A stretch of 64,000 nucleotides of DNA from JAUIAI01 sp050633665. Lineage in GTDB: Bacteria > Pseudomonadota > Gammaproteobacteria > Burkholderiales > Burkholderiaceae_E. The stretch is taken from the NCBI GenBank assembly GCA_050633665.1, contig JBOEGY010000013.1:1-64000 (forward strand), in the 5' to 3' direction. The position numbers and the translations under genes were made by a program. Of the stretch, positions 44,621 through 52,147 are shown piece after piece. Position 1 is the stretch's first letter. Each line of letters begins with the position of its first letter. The notes under the pieces are model-generated. The model had not been told where the DNA came from. It ran no database searches and worked only from the letters and a program-made list of their open reading frames with translations.

Positions 44621-45274
44621 ATGGCATGGAACAGAGATCAAATGGCAGCCCGCGCTGCCAAAGAACTGGAAGATGGGTTTTACGTCAATCTGGGCATCGG
44701 CCTGCCGACACTGGTGGCCAACCATGTGCCCGCCGGCGCTGAGGTCTGGCTGCAAAGTGAGAACGGCCTGCTGGGAATTGGCCCGTTTCCCACCGAAGAA
44801 AATGTCGACCCGGATCTGATCAACGCCGGCAAACAAACCGTGACAACCCTGCCCGGCTCGTCCATTTTCTCCAGCGCGGACTCATTCGGGATGATCCGGG
44901 GCGGCAAGATCAATCTGGCCATCCTGGGTGCTATGCAGGTGAGTCAGTCTGGTGATCTGGCCAACTGGATGATTCCGGGCAAGATGGTCAAAGGCATGGG
45001 CGGCGCAATGGACCTGGTTGCCGGCGTGGGACGGGTCATCGTGCTGATGGAGCACACCGCCAAGAAAAAAGACGGCACAGAAAGCCTGAAAATTCTTGAG
45101 TCATGTGACCTCCCCCTGACCGGCGTGGGGGTTGTCAACATGATAGTGACTGACCTGGGCGTCATGGAGGTGACCGAATCCGGCCTCAAACTGACGGAAC
45201 TGGCTGACGGCGTCACCGCCGCCGAACTCCAGGAAAAAACCGGCTGCCCGGTGGACGTCAGCGCGGTTGCCTGA
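44621..45274 (+). CDS. scoB: 3-oxoacid CoA-transferase subunit B
   Basis: A 217 aa beta subunit. The catalytic glutamate lies in QSENGLLGIGPFP, which forms the glutamyl-CoA intermediate, and GSSIFSSADSFGMIRGGKINLA is a family run. A strong GGGAG Shine-Dalgarno stands before the ATG. With scoA it forms the active enzyme. A GC-rich hairpin follows the stop. Confidence 0.95.
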   Translation: MAWNRDQMAARAAKELEDGFYVNLGIGLPTLVANHVPAGAEVWLQSENGLLGIGPFPTEENVDPDLINAGKQTVTTLPGSSIFSSADSFGMIRGGKINLAILGAMQVSQSGDLANWMIPGKMVKGMGGAMDLVAGVGRVIVLMEHTAKKKDGTESLKILESCDLPLTGVGVVNMIVTDLGVMEVTESGLKLTELADGVTAAELQEKTGCPVDVSAVA

Positions 45275-45298
45275 GCGGCAAGTCAAATTGCCCTGAAC

Positions 45299-45325
45299 AC
45301 CGGTTGGTCGCCCCGACCAACCGGT
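45299..45325. other. Perfect 12-bp hairpin downstream of scoB
   Basis: ACCGGTTGGTCG (45299-45310) and CGACCAACCGGT (45314-45325) flank a three-base loop. It is a perfect inverted repeat 24 bases after the scoB stop, in the spacer shared with the convergent SDR gene. No T-run follows on either strand, so a factor-dependent or bidirectional transcript end is possible but not shown. Confidence 0.5.
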
Positions 45326-45393
45326 CCGCCACTGCAAGTGGATCCGTCGACCGGGAGATCTCGGCGCTGAAGCGCCTCCCAAACCGCGGGTTC

Positions 45394-46167
45394 TTACACA
45401 CCAAACCCGTCATCGGCCGCAATAATGCCGCCATTAATGAAGCTGCTCTGATCGGAACACAGCAACAATAACAAGCCGTCCAGGTCTTCAGGCTTGCCAA
45501 GCCGCTTACGCGGCAACATCTGAATCAGGCGCTGACCCGGCTCGGTTTCCCAATGATGGTCGTTGATCTCGGTACGGATATAACCCGGGCATATTGCGTT
45601 GACGTTAATCCCGTATCGCCCCCACTCCAGGGCCATGGCTTTGGTCATCTGCACCACCGCCGCCTTGCTCATGCAGTAAGTACCAATCTGGGACAATACT
45701 TTCAACCCGGCCATTGAGGCGATATTCACGATGCGCGACTGCTGCTCGGGCCGGTCTTTGGCCCGCTTGATCATGTTGAGAGCGACCGCCTGCGCGACAA
45801 AAAACGCTCCCTTGGTATTGGTGTCGAAGATGAAATCGTAGTCTTGCTCGGTGACATCCACCAGGCGTGTGGTCGTGCTGACGCCGCTGTTGTTGACCAG
45901 TATGTCAATTCCGCCGGTTCGCTCATCAGCCTCCTGGACGGCGGAGCCAATTGAGGCCGTATCGGTAACATCGAGCTGCACCACGCTGGCTGCGCCACCA
46001 GCGGCCTCTATCTCGGCCCGCAGCTCTTTGAGACGCTCCTCGCGACGCGAGGCAAGCACCACATGGGCGCCGTTTTCAGCCAGTACTCTGGCGAATCGCG
46101 TCCCCAGCCCGCTGGACGCACCAGTAACAAACGCCGTTTTTCCAGACAGGTCGAAAATTGTGCTCAC
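45394..46167 (-). CDS. Short-chain dehydrogenase/reductase (SDR)
   Basis: A 257 aa classical SDR. The cofactor motif is TGASSGLGTRFA, the strand-four motif is NNSG, and the active site is a Ser in VNIASMAGL with YCMSK (Tyr and Lys). The start was set to GTG 46167 because a perfect AAGGAG stands five bases before it; an in-frame ATG 18 bases upstream lies before the Shine-Dalgarno. Substrate unknown; the neighbouring CoA-transferase genes would suit a hydroxyacyl substrate, by inference only. Confidence 0.92.
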   Translation of the reverse strand: MSTIFDLSGKTAFVTGASSGLGTRFARVLAENGAHVVLASRREERLKELRAEIEAAGGAASVVQLDVTDTASIGSAVQEADERTGGIDILVNNSGVSTTTRLVDVTEQDYDFIFDTNTKGAFFVAQAVALNMIKRAKDRPEQQSRIVNIASMAGLKVLSQIGTYCMSKAAVVQMTKAMALEWGRYGINVNAICPGYIRTEINDHHWETEPGQRLIQMLPRKRLGKPEDLDGLLLLLCSDQSSFINGGIIAADDGFGV

Positions 46168-46387
46168 GGGGTCTCCTTGATTCATATTCGGGTGGCGAAA
46201 ACCCGGATCCCGCCTGGGCTGCTCAGCTCGGTGCCGGCGATGCCATCGGATGAATTTAGTCAGGGCTTCCTTAAAATTTCAGGCTAGATGTTAGCGTAGC
46301 TGGCCGGTGTTGCCCCCCGGTTTGCGCCGACTCTTACGAATCCGCGACAATAGGGGCTGGAACAAGCTAAACCGACGGAATCTGAAC

Positions 46388-48043
46388 ATGACAGAAATAG
46401 AACGCGAAGCCATGGAATTTGACGTGGTCATTGTGGGCGGCGGCCCTGCCGGCCTGTCTGCGGCGATCAAACTCAAACAGCTCGCCGCGGCGAAAGAGCA
46501 GGAAATCAGCGTTTGCGTCATAGAGAAAGGTTCTGAGGTGGGTGCCCATATTCTGTCCGGTGCCGTGATGGACCCGCGCGCCATCACAGAACTGATACCT
46601 GACTGGAAAGAGCAAGGCGCTCCACTCAATACCGCGGTCACCGAAGACCGGTTTATGTTCCTGTCCGAAACCGGTTCGCGTACGGTGCCCAACTTCATGT
46701 TGCCCGGCTGCTTTCAGAACCATGGCAACTACGTGATCAGCCTGGCGAATGTGGTTCGCTGGCTCGGCGAGCAGGCCGAAGCGCTGGAAATTGATGTCTA
46801 CCCGGGATTCGCCGGCGCCGAAGTGTTGTACGACGAAAAAGGGGCGGTCAAAGGCGTGGCAACCGGCAACATGGGAGTCGGCAAAGACGGCGAACCCACG
46901 GACGCCTTCCAGCCCGGCATGGAACTGCACGCCAAGTACACCATGTTCGCGGAAGGCGCTCGCGGCCATCTTGGCAAACAACTCATCGAGAAGTTCAATC
47001 TGGCCGATGGCAAAGATCCGCAAAGTTACGGCATCGGAATCAAAGAGCTGTGGGATATTGACCCGGCCAAACACAAGCCGGGCCTGGTGATTCATACGGC
47101 AGGCTGGCCACTGCCAAGCGATACCTACGGCGGCTCCTTCCTCTATCACCTGGAAGACAATCAGGTTGCGGTTGGCTATGTAGTAGGACTCAACTACACC
47201 AACCCCTACATGGCGCCGTTTGAGGAATTCCAGCGCTACAAAACGCATCCGTCTATTCGCGGCTTCTTCGAAGGGGGTAAGCGGGTTTCCTACGGGGCTC
47301 GCGCTCTCGTGGCCGGCGGCCTGAATTGCCTGCCAAAGCTGACTTTCCCCGGTGGTGTCCTGCTGGGCTGCGATGCCGGCATGTTGAACGCCTCACGCAT
47401 CAAGGGCAGTCACTCCGCGATCAAGAGCGGGATGCTTGCGGCCGAAGCCGCATTTGACGCGCTGGGCGCCTCTCGCGAACGCGATGAGCTGACCGACTAC
47501 ACAACCCGTTTCGAAAACTCATGGTTGCATGATGAACTGCATCGGTCGCGCAATTTCAAACCCATGATGGGCAAAGGCTTGTGGGCCGGCACCTTGATGG
47601 TCGGTATTGACCAGGTGGTCTTCAAAGGCAAAGCGCCGTTTACGATGCACACCACCAAGCCCGATCATGCCTATCTGAAACCCGCTGCAGAATGCGAACC
47701 GATCAACTATCCGAAACCGGATGGCAAGATCAGTTTTGACAAACTATCTTCGGTGTTTATCTCAAACACTAATCACGAAGAAAACCAGCCTGCTCATCTG
47801 ACACTCAAAGATCCGTCAGTGCCACTACAACACAACCTGGCAACATTCGCCGGCCCGGAGGCTCGTTATTGTCCGGCCGGGGTTTATGAGTATGTTAAGG
47901 ACGAATCCACCGGCGATGATCGCTTTCAGATAAACGCGCAAAACTGCGTGCACTGCAAAACCTGCGACATCAAAGACCCCATGCAGAACATCGTCTGGGT
48001 TGTTCCGGAAGGTGGCGGCGGCCCGAACTACCCGAATATGTAG
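46388..48043 (+). CDS. Electron transfer flavoprotein-ubiquinone oxidoreductase
   Basis: ETF-QO (551 aa from ATG 46388) moves electrons from ETF, reduced by acyl-CoA dehydrogenases, to the quinone pool at the membrane. The FAD-binding motif VVIVGGGPAGLSAA opens the protein. YEYV and the C-terminal CVHCKTCDIKDP with an earlier Cys in YCPAGVYEYV bind the [4Fe-4S] cluster. EVGAHILSGAV and GIGIKELW are typical family blocks. The upstream ORF start at 46307 is not conserved. Divergent from the SDR gene over about 220 bases. Confidence 0.97.
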   Translation: MTEIEREAMEFDVVIVGGGPAGLSAAIKLKQLAAAKEQEISVCVIEKGSEVGAHILSGAVMDPRAITELIPDWKEQGAPLNTAVTEDRFMFLSETGSRTVPNFMLPGCFQNHGNYVISLANVVRWLGEQAEALEIDVYPGFAGAEVLYDEKGAVKGVATGNMGVGKDGEPTDAFQPGMELHAKYTMFAEGARGHLGKQLIEKFNLADGKDPQSYGIGIKELWDIDPAKHKPGLVIHTAGWPLPSDTYGGSFLYHLEDNQVAVGYVVGLNYTNPYMAPFEEFQRYKTHPSIRGFFEGGKRVSYGARALVAGGLNCLPKLTFPGGVLLGCDAGMLNASRIKGSHSAIKSGMLAAEAAFDALGASRERDELTDYTTRFENSWLHDELHRSRNFKPMMGKGLWAGTLMVGIDQVVFKGKAPFTMHTTKPDHAYLKPAAECEPINYPKPDGKISFDKLSSVFISNTNHEENQPAHLTLKDPSVPLQHNLATFAGPEARYCPAGVYEYVKDESTGDDRFQINAQNCVHCKTCDIKDPMQNIVWVVPEGGGGPNYPNM

Positions 48044-48061
48044 TCGGGGCTTGCCTGGCGT

Positions 48062-49324
48062 TCAGACCCTAACGGTCAGACCATCGGCCAATGACAACCT
48101 GAACGCCCGCCAGGCCGGCCACAGGCTAATCAACAACGCGCTGCCTATCACGGCCGCCAGCAGCCACCAGTCGCGCGCACTTGGCCAGACCACCGTGAGC
48201 ATCACCCCAAACTGATCCAGCACAAATGGGCGCGCCAGCAGTGAAAACGCGTTCAGGGCGAGCAGGCCCAGTGCCGCGCCAATGAGTGCCAGCACACCCG
48301 CCTCGGCAATAAACAAGCCAGCCAGATGGGACAGTCTTGCACCCACCGCTCTGAGAACCGCCATTTCTCTGCGCCTCGCTTCCAGCGTCGCCAGAATGGC
48401 CGTCAGCATGCCAAGCAGACTGGTGACAACAACAAAAACAGAGATTACCTGCAATGTCTGCTCTGCCACCCGCATCAAATCCCATAACTCCTGCAGCGCA
48501 ACCCCCGGAATGATTGCCAGTAACGGCTCCCGGGAATAAGTATTGATCTTTCGCTGTAACCGGAACAACTGCGTCTTGCGTTCAACCCCGACCAGAAACG
48601 CCGTAATGTTCTTGGGTGTGATCGCTTCGGGTGACACCGGTCTTGTACCCAGCGAGCTGTCTTGTTGAGGGCGGCCGCCCTCCCAACCCTGGTGAATCGC
48701 CTCAATACCGGCCAGGCTGACATGAAGTGTTCTATCAACCGGCGTCCCGGTTGGCGCAAGAACTCCGACGACCGTAAATGGCTTGTCCTGGTGTTGCGTC
48801 AGTTCCAGCTCGCCAGTGCCGTGGGCAAGCACAATGGACTGACCAATCGTGTAGTTGAGCTTGCGCGCGACCTCCGCGCCAATCACGATATCGAACGGCT
48901 GGGCGAACGGGCCTCCCTGAGTAAAACGCAACGACTGTTTTCCGGCGTATTTATAATGCTCGAAATACGCCGTCGTCGTCCCCATGACCCGATAGCTTCG
49001 GTGCGAGTCGCCCAACGACACCGGCACGGTCCAGGAAACCTCTGGCTCGCGGGCAAGTCGCTGATAGCTGCGCCAGGATATGTTGTTGGTCGCATCGCCA
49101 ATTCGAAAAACGGAATAAAGCAGCAACTGCACTGAACCACTGCGCGCGCCGACGATCAAGTCGGTTCCGGACAAGGTGTCGGCAAAACCCGCCCGCGCAT
49201 CGCGGCGAAGCTTCTCGACGCCCAGCAACATCGCAACACTCAGTGCGACCGACAAGATAGTCAGCAGCGCCGCCCCCCGACGATTCAACAAACTGGCCCA
49301 GGCCAGTTGCAGGATGGAGATCAT
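48062..49324 (-). CDS. ABC transporter permease (FtsX-like)
   Basis: A 420 aa permease with an N-terminal helix (LTILSVALSVAMLLGVEKL), a large periplasmic domain (about residues 40-270) and three C-terminal helices containing LEARRREMAVLRAVGARLSHL, the FtsX/MacB signature. It pairs with the ATPase encoded four bases upstream (ATGA overlap). Together with DUF3299 and DUF2796 genes it resembles the Vibrio zinc operon zrgABCDE, where the ABC pair has this type. Substrate not proven. Confidence 0.88.
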   Translation of the reverse strand: MISILQLAWASLLNRRGAALLTILSVALSVAMLLGVEKLRRDARAGFADTLSGTDLIVGARSGSVQLLLYSVFRIGDATNNISWRSYQRLAREPEVSWTVPVSLGDSHRSYRVMGTTTAYFEHYKYAGKQSLRFTQGGPFAQPFDIVIGAEVARKLNYTIGQSIVLAHGTGELELTQHQDKPFTVVGVLAPTGTPVDRTLHVSLAGIEAIHQGWEGGRPQQDSSLGTRPVSPEAITPKNITAFLVGVERKTQLFRLQRKINTYSREPLLAIIPGVALQELWDLMRVAEQTLQVISVFVVVTSLLGMLTAILATLEARRREMAVLRAVGARLSHLAGLFIAEAGVLALIGAALGLLALNAFSLLARPFVLDQFGVMLTVVWPSARDWWLLAAVIGSALLISLWPAWRAFRLSLADGLTVRV

Positions 49325-50064
49325 GCGGCCTCCGTCACGCCAGACCCGGCCGTCGTCTCAAACCGGATGTGCCGGTCAAACTGACCGGCCAGGCGCAAGT
49401 CATGACTGACAAAGACAACACCGGTTTGATGTGCAAGGCTTTCGGCCAGCAGCAGCTCAATAAAGCGTTGCGAGGCATGTTCATCCAGGGCGGAGGTTGG
49501 TTCATCAGCGATGATGAGTTCGGGCGAACCGATCAGGGCACGCGCCACCGCAACCCGTTGTTGCTGACCAATGCTGAGCGCAGCAACCTGCCGCCCGCCC
49601 AATGCCGACACATCCAGTTCCAGATGCTCCAGGAGCCGGAGCGCCTCTTGTCGCGGTGTACTACCCGCCGCCTTGATGCGCTGGCGACGCTGGCCAGAGA
49701 ACCGGCAAGGCAGCAAGACGTTCTCGAGAATGGTCAGGTAAGAAACCAGATTAAACTGCTGAAACACAATACCAAGATGGTCCGCGCGAAAGCGGTCGCG
49801 TTCAGCGGTTCCCATCTGACTCAGACTCTGGCCCAGAATCTCAACGGTCCCGGCCTGGGGCAGGATAACGCCGCCGATCAGGCTGAGCAGCGTGCTTTTG
49901 CCACTGCCGCTGGCCCCGCTGATGAAGACACGCTCACCGGTACCAACACTCAAATGACTCAGTTGGATCAATGCCGGCTCTTCGGTTTGCCAGGCAAAAC
50001 TGATGTTGCTCAGGCGAACCAACGCCGGGGCGGCGTCTGGCGTTGCTTTGACAGTCGACGACAA
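49321..50064 (-). CDS. ABC transporter ATP-binding protein
   Basis: A 247 aa ATPase. Walker A is FISGASGSGKSTLLS, the signature is LSIGQQQRVAVARAL, Walker B is LIIADEPTSALD, as in the LolD/MacB type that works with FtsX-like permeases. The chosen start is TTG 50064, one base after the DUF3299 stop; the start is weakly supported. It forms an operon with the DUF2796, DUF3299 and permease genes. Confidence 0.9.
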   Translation of the reverse strand: MSSTVKATPDAAPALVRLSNISFAWQTEEPALIQLSHLSVGTGERVFISGASGSGKSTLLSLIGGVILPQAGTVEILGQSLSQMGTAERDRFRADHLGIVFQQFNLVSYLTILENVLLPCRFSGQRRQRIKAAGSTPRQEALRLLEHLELDVSALGGRQVAALSIGQQQRVAVARALIGSPELIIADEPTSALDEHASQRFIELLLAESLAHQTGVVFVSHDLRLAGQFDRHIRFETTAGSGVTEAA

Positions 50065-50065
50065 A

Positions 50066-50776
50066 CTACTGATCGTGCGGCGTTATTTTGGTAGCACGCA
50101 TCGAGTACCCGGTACTGACGTCGGACTTCCCGTCTACCAGCGACAAGGCGTGAGTACTTTTATCTATCGACAGAACCCCTTCTACCCAGACCGGTTCATA
50201 GAGCTCGTCGCTGTGATACGGCTGGTCAACCGTGATATGAACCATTTGATTGGCCGGTGGTGGTGGCACATGAATACAGGCGCCAACAAACGGCACCAGC
50301 AGAAATTCACGCAGCGCGGTCCCTTCGGTTTCCAGGGGCAGGACATAACCCGGCATACGGACCGACAAGCCATCGAGCGATTGATCAACGCGTTCTGATT
50401 CGAGCGCATAGAGTTTGCGCGCTGCGACGACACGTTCCCACAACTTGTACAACTCAGGAAATTCAGCCTGATAGTCTTTTTCCAGTCTTGCGAGGCTGCT
50501 GGGCTTCAGACGGTTCTTATCAACAAAACCGGCTTCGACCCGACGCTTCAGCGCCGCCTGTTCATCGATCTGGTAGTAAAACTCGCGGCGCTCTTCATCC
50601 AGGCCATCCAGGGTTGCCTGTAATTCTTTGATGTCTTTAGCCAGCGTTTCGCTTTTTGGCGGGATCAGTTTTTCCCAGTCGATGCTTTCGGGCGTCTTGG
50701 CCTGACTCTGACCAACGAGCAATCCGGCCGAAACAAGAAAGCAAGCGGCAAATCGAAAAAACTGAGGGGAAAACAT
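50066..50776 (-). CDS. Periplasmic DUF3299 protein
   Basis: A 236 aa exported protein (signal peptide about residues 1-26, ending SQA). RMPGYVLPLE and FLLVPFVGACIHVPPPPANQ are the DUF3299 hallmark, with a Cys and a His as possible metal-binding residues. In Vibrio the related gene ZrgC lies in the zinc operon (from memory). GGAGAT precedes the ATG. The coding sequence is in one operon with the ABC genes and the DUF2796 gene, 14 bases from the latter. Confidence 0.9.
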   Translation of the reverse strand: MFSPQFFRFAACFLVSAGLLVGQSQAKTPESIDWEKLIPPKSETLAKDIKELQATLDGLDEERREFYYQIDEQAALKRRVEAGFVDKNRLKPSSLARLEKDYQAEFPELYKLWERVVAARKLYALESERVDQSLDGLSVRMPGYVLPLETEGTALREFLLVPFVGACIHVPPPPANQMVHITVDQPYHSDELYEPVWVEGVLSIDKSTHALSLVDGKSDVSTGYSMRATKITPHDQ

Positions 50777-50790
50777 AGTATCTCCGGGGT

Positions 50791-51426
50791 CTATCGGCCG
50801 AGCGGCAGCACCGGGTTCTGCGGGCTCAGGCGGGTACGGGTCTGGCTGTCCGGTGTGACTAGCTGCACCTTAAGCTCGGTCACGCCATCAACAAACGGAA
50901 AGAAAAGAACCTTAACACTGGCCAGAGCAGAGGCGTTATCACAGTGATATTGCAAAACCCCTTCGAAGTCGCTGTGGCCGTCTTCGTGGTCATGCTCAGC
51001 GTGCTTGTGGTCGTGATCATCATCGGCAGCGCCGCTTTCGGCCGATTCAAGCCCGACCAGGCTTGCCTGGGCGCTTTCGAGCTGGCAAGCGGCGGCCACG
51101 GACGGTTCAAACCAGTCTGCGCCGCTGGAAAACCCGGCCAGCACCTGTTGCACCTGGGAGGTCTGTTGATCATCAACCGGCTTGTGCTCGAAACCCACAA
51201 CATTGGCCGCCGGCAGTCTGAGCTCCAACGCGAGATCGTGCCCGTCAACGACTACATTGAGTTCACCATGACCGTGTTGGTGGACATCCTGCTCCGCCGC
51301 AAGGGCAAAGCCATTCAGGCCAAGCCCGGCCAGAATAATACCGGCCACTCCCATGCCACGGACCTTCCCTGGTAACAAGGGTTTTCCTGCGGGTCTTACT
51401 AGTAAAGGTGAGCCGAATAATTTCAT
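50791..51426 (-). CDS. DUF2796 (ZrgA-like) periplasmic zinc-binding protein
   Basis: A 211 aa exported protein with signal region, then QHGHGELNVVVDGHDL (HHGHxE-like motif) and a His/Asp-rich stretch DDHDHKHAEHDHEDGHSD that should bind zinc, followed by FEGVLQYHCDN. The DUF2796/ZrgA family supports zinc uptake in Vibrio cholerae. The start is uncertain: TTG 51435, ATG 51426 (chosen), or ATG 51354, which has GGGAAGG upstream. It heads the operon with DUF3299 and the ABC pair. I saw no clear Zur box upstream. Confidence 0.88.
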   Translation of the reverse strand: MKLFGSPLLVRPAGKPLLPGKVRGMGVAGIILAGLGLNGFALAAEQDVHQHGHGELNVVVDGHDLALELRLPAANVVGFEHKPVDDQQTSQVQQVLAGFSSGADWFEPSVAAACQLESAQASLVGLESAESGAADDDHDHKHAEHDHEDGHSDFEGVLQYHCDNASALASVKVLFFPFVDGVTELKVQLVTPDSQTRTRLSPQNPVLPLGR

Positions 51427-51439
51427 AGAATGCAAGCCG

Positions 51440-52097
51440 TCACATTAATCCGCCAGGCAGCGAAGGCAGCACCTGAGCAGCCAATAGAATTGAGAGCGGT
51501 CGGGGTCGAAGTTTTTACGGTGCTCATAATGCCATATTGTCTAGCCGTAAGCAGGACCGACTAACCGAGGTTACTTCCGTGAAATTGCCTCACCTGCTAC
51601 TGGCAAGGTTATGCTCTTGCTTACCCATGGGTGTCACGATTGCCGGCCCCACCGAAACGATTCAGTCGTACCGTGTTTAGCCCACCCCGCCATTGAAGCG
51701 CTGCATGACGCGGCAACCGACTCAGGCGCTGGCGAATCGAAAAGCCGTTGAGACGGCCCAGAACGTCTGCCCGTTCCCTTTGGCATCTGACCGGTCGAGT
51801 TACCGCCGGCATATCGGACTTCATTTTCCGCCCGGGCCTGGCCAACAACGTGTTCTTTTGCAACTGCCCACACTCAAAACGATGAATTCGCGATCCAGCC
51901 TTGGCTTCGGCTGAGATCAACCCGTAAAGCGATGAAGCTGTTTCTGTCTCGTCCCGGGATGCCTGTTCGAGCATACCGGGTCTCAGATCAGTTTGAGCGG
52001 TTGGCCGAGCAACGCGGTCTTTCTGAAAGTCAAATGCTCAGACAAGAAGAGCGACTTTTCCCAGGCGAGTGGCTTCGCGGACCATACTCAATAAAAT
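51440..52097. other. 658-base region without a supported gene
   Basis: The largest gap in the window. It should hold the promoter of the zrg-like operon (on the minus strand) at its left end. ORFs exist on both strands but none has family similarity I recognise. On the plus strand GTG 51579-TAG 51680 gives a 33-residue frame beginning KLPHLLLARLCSCLP, signal-peptide-like, and two nearby frames continue with protein-like text (AHPAIEALHDAATDSG; QFERLAEQRGLSESQMLRQE). This could be a decayed gene, but no reading can be defended. Confidence 0.4.
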
Positions 52098-52128
52098 GTA
52101 AAAGCCCGGCACGCAGCCGGGCTTTTAC
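52098..52128 (-). terminator. Terminator downstream of phoX
   Basis: GTAAAAGCCCGGC (52098-52110) pairs perfectly with GCCGGGCTTTTAC (52116-52128) around a five-base loop. On the minus strand the stem core is followed by TTTTAC, ending phoX 20 bases beyond its stop. The symmetric A/T flanks make it bidirectional. Confidence 0.9.
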
Positions 52129-52147
52129 TCGTACCGATCAAGTTATC

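Noticed and set aside
51490..51560. AT-rich near-palindrome ACAATATGGCATTATGA upstream of the zinc operon as a Zur box
   Set aside because: It does not match the known Zur consensus well and the symmetry is poor. Not claimed.
51621..51974. Minus-strand 117-codon ORF in the gap near phoX
   Set aside because: No family similarity recognised, composition (many Arg, Gly, Ser) looks like a shadow frame, and plus-strand fragments in the same bases look more protein-like.
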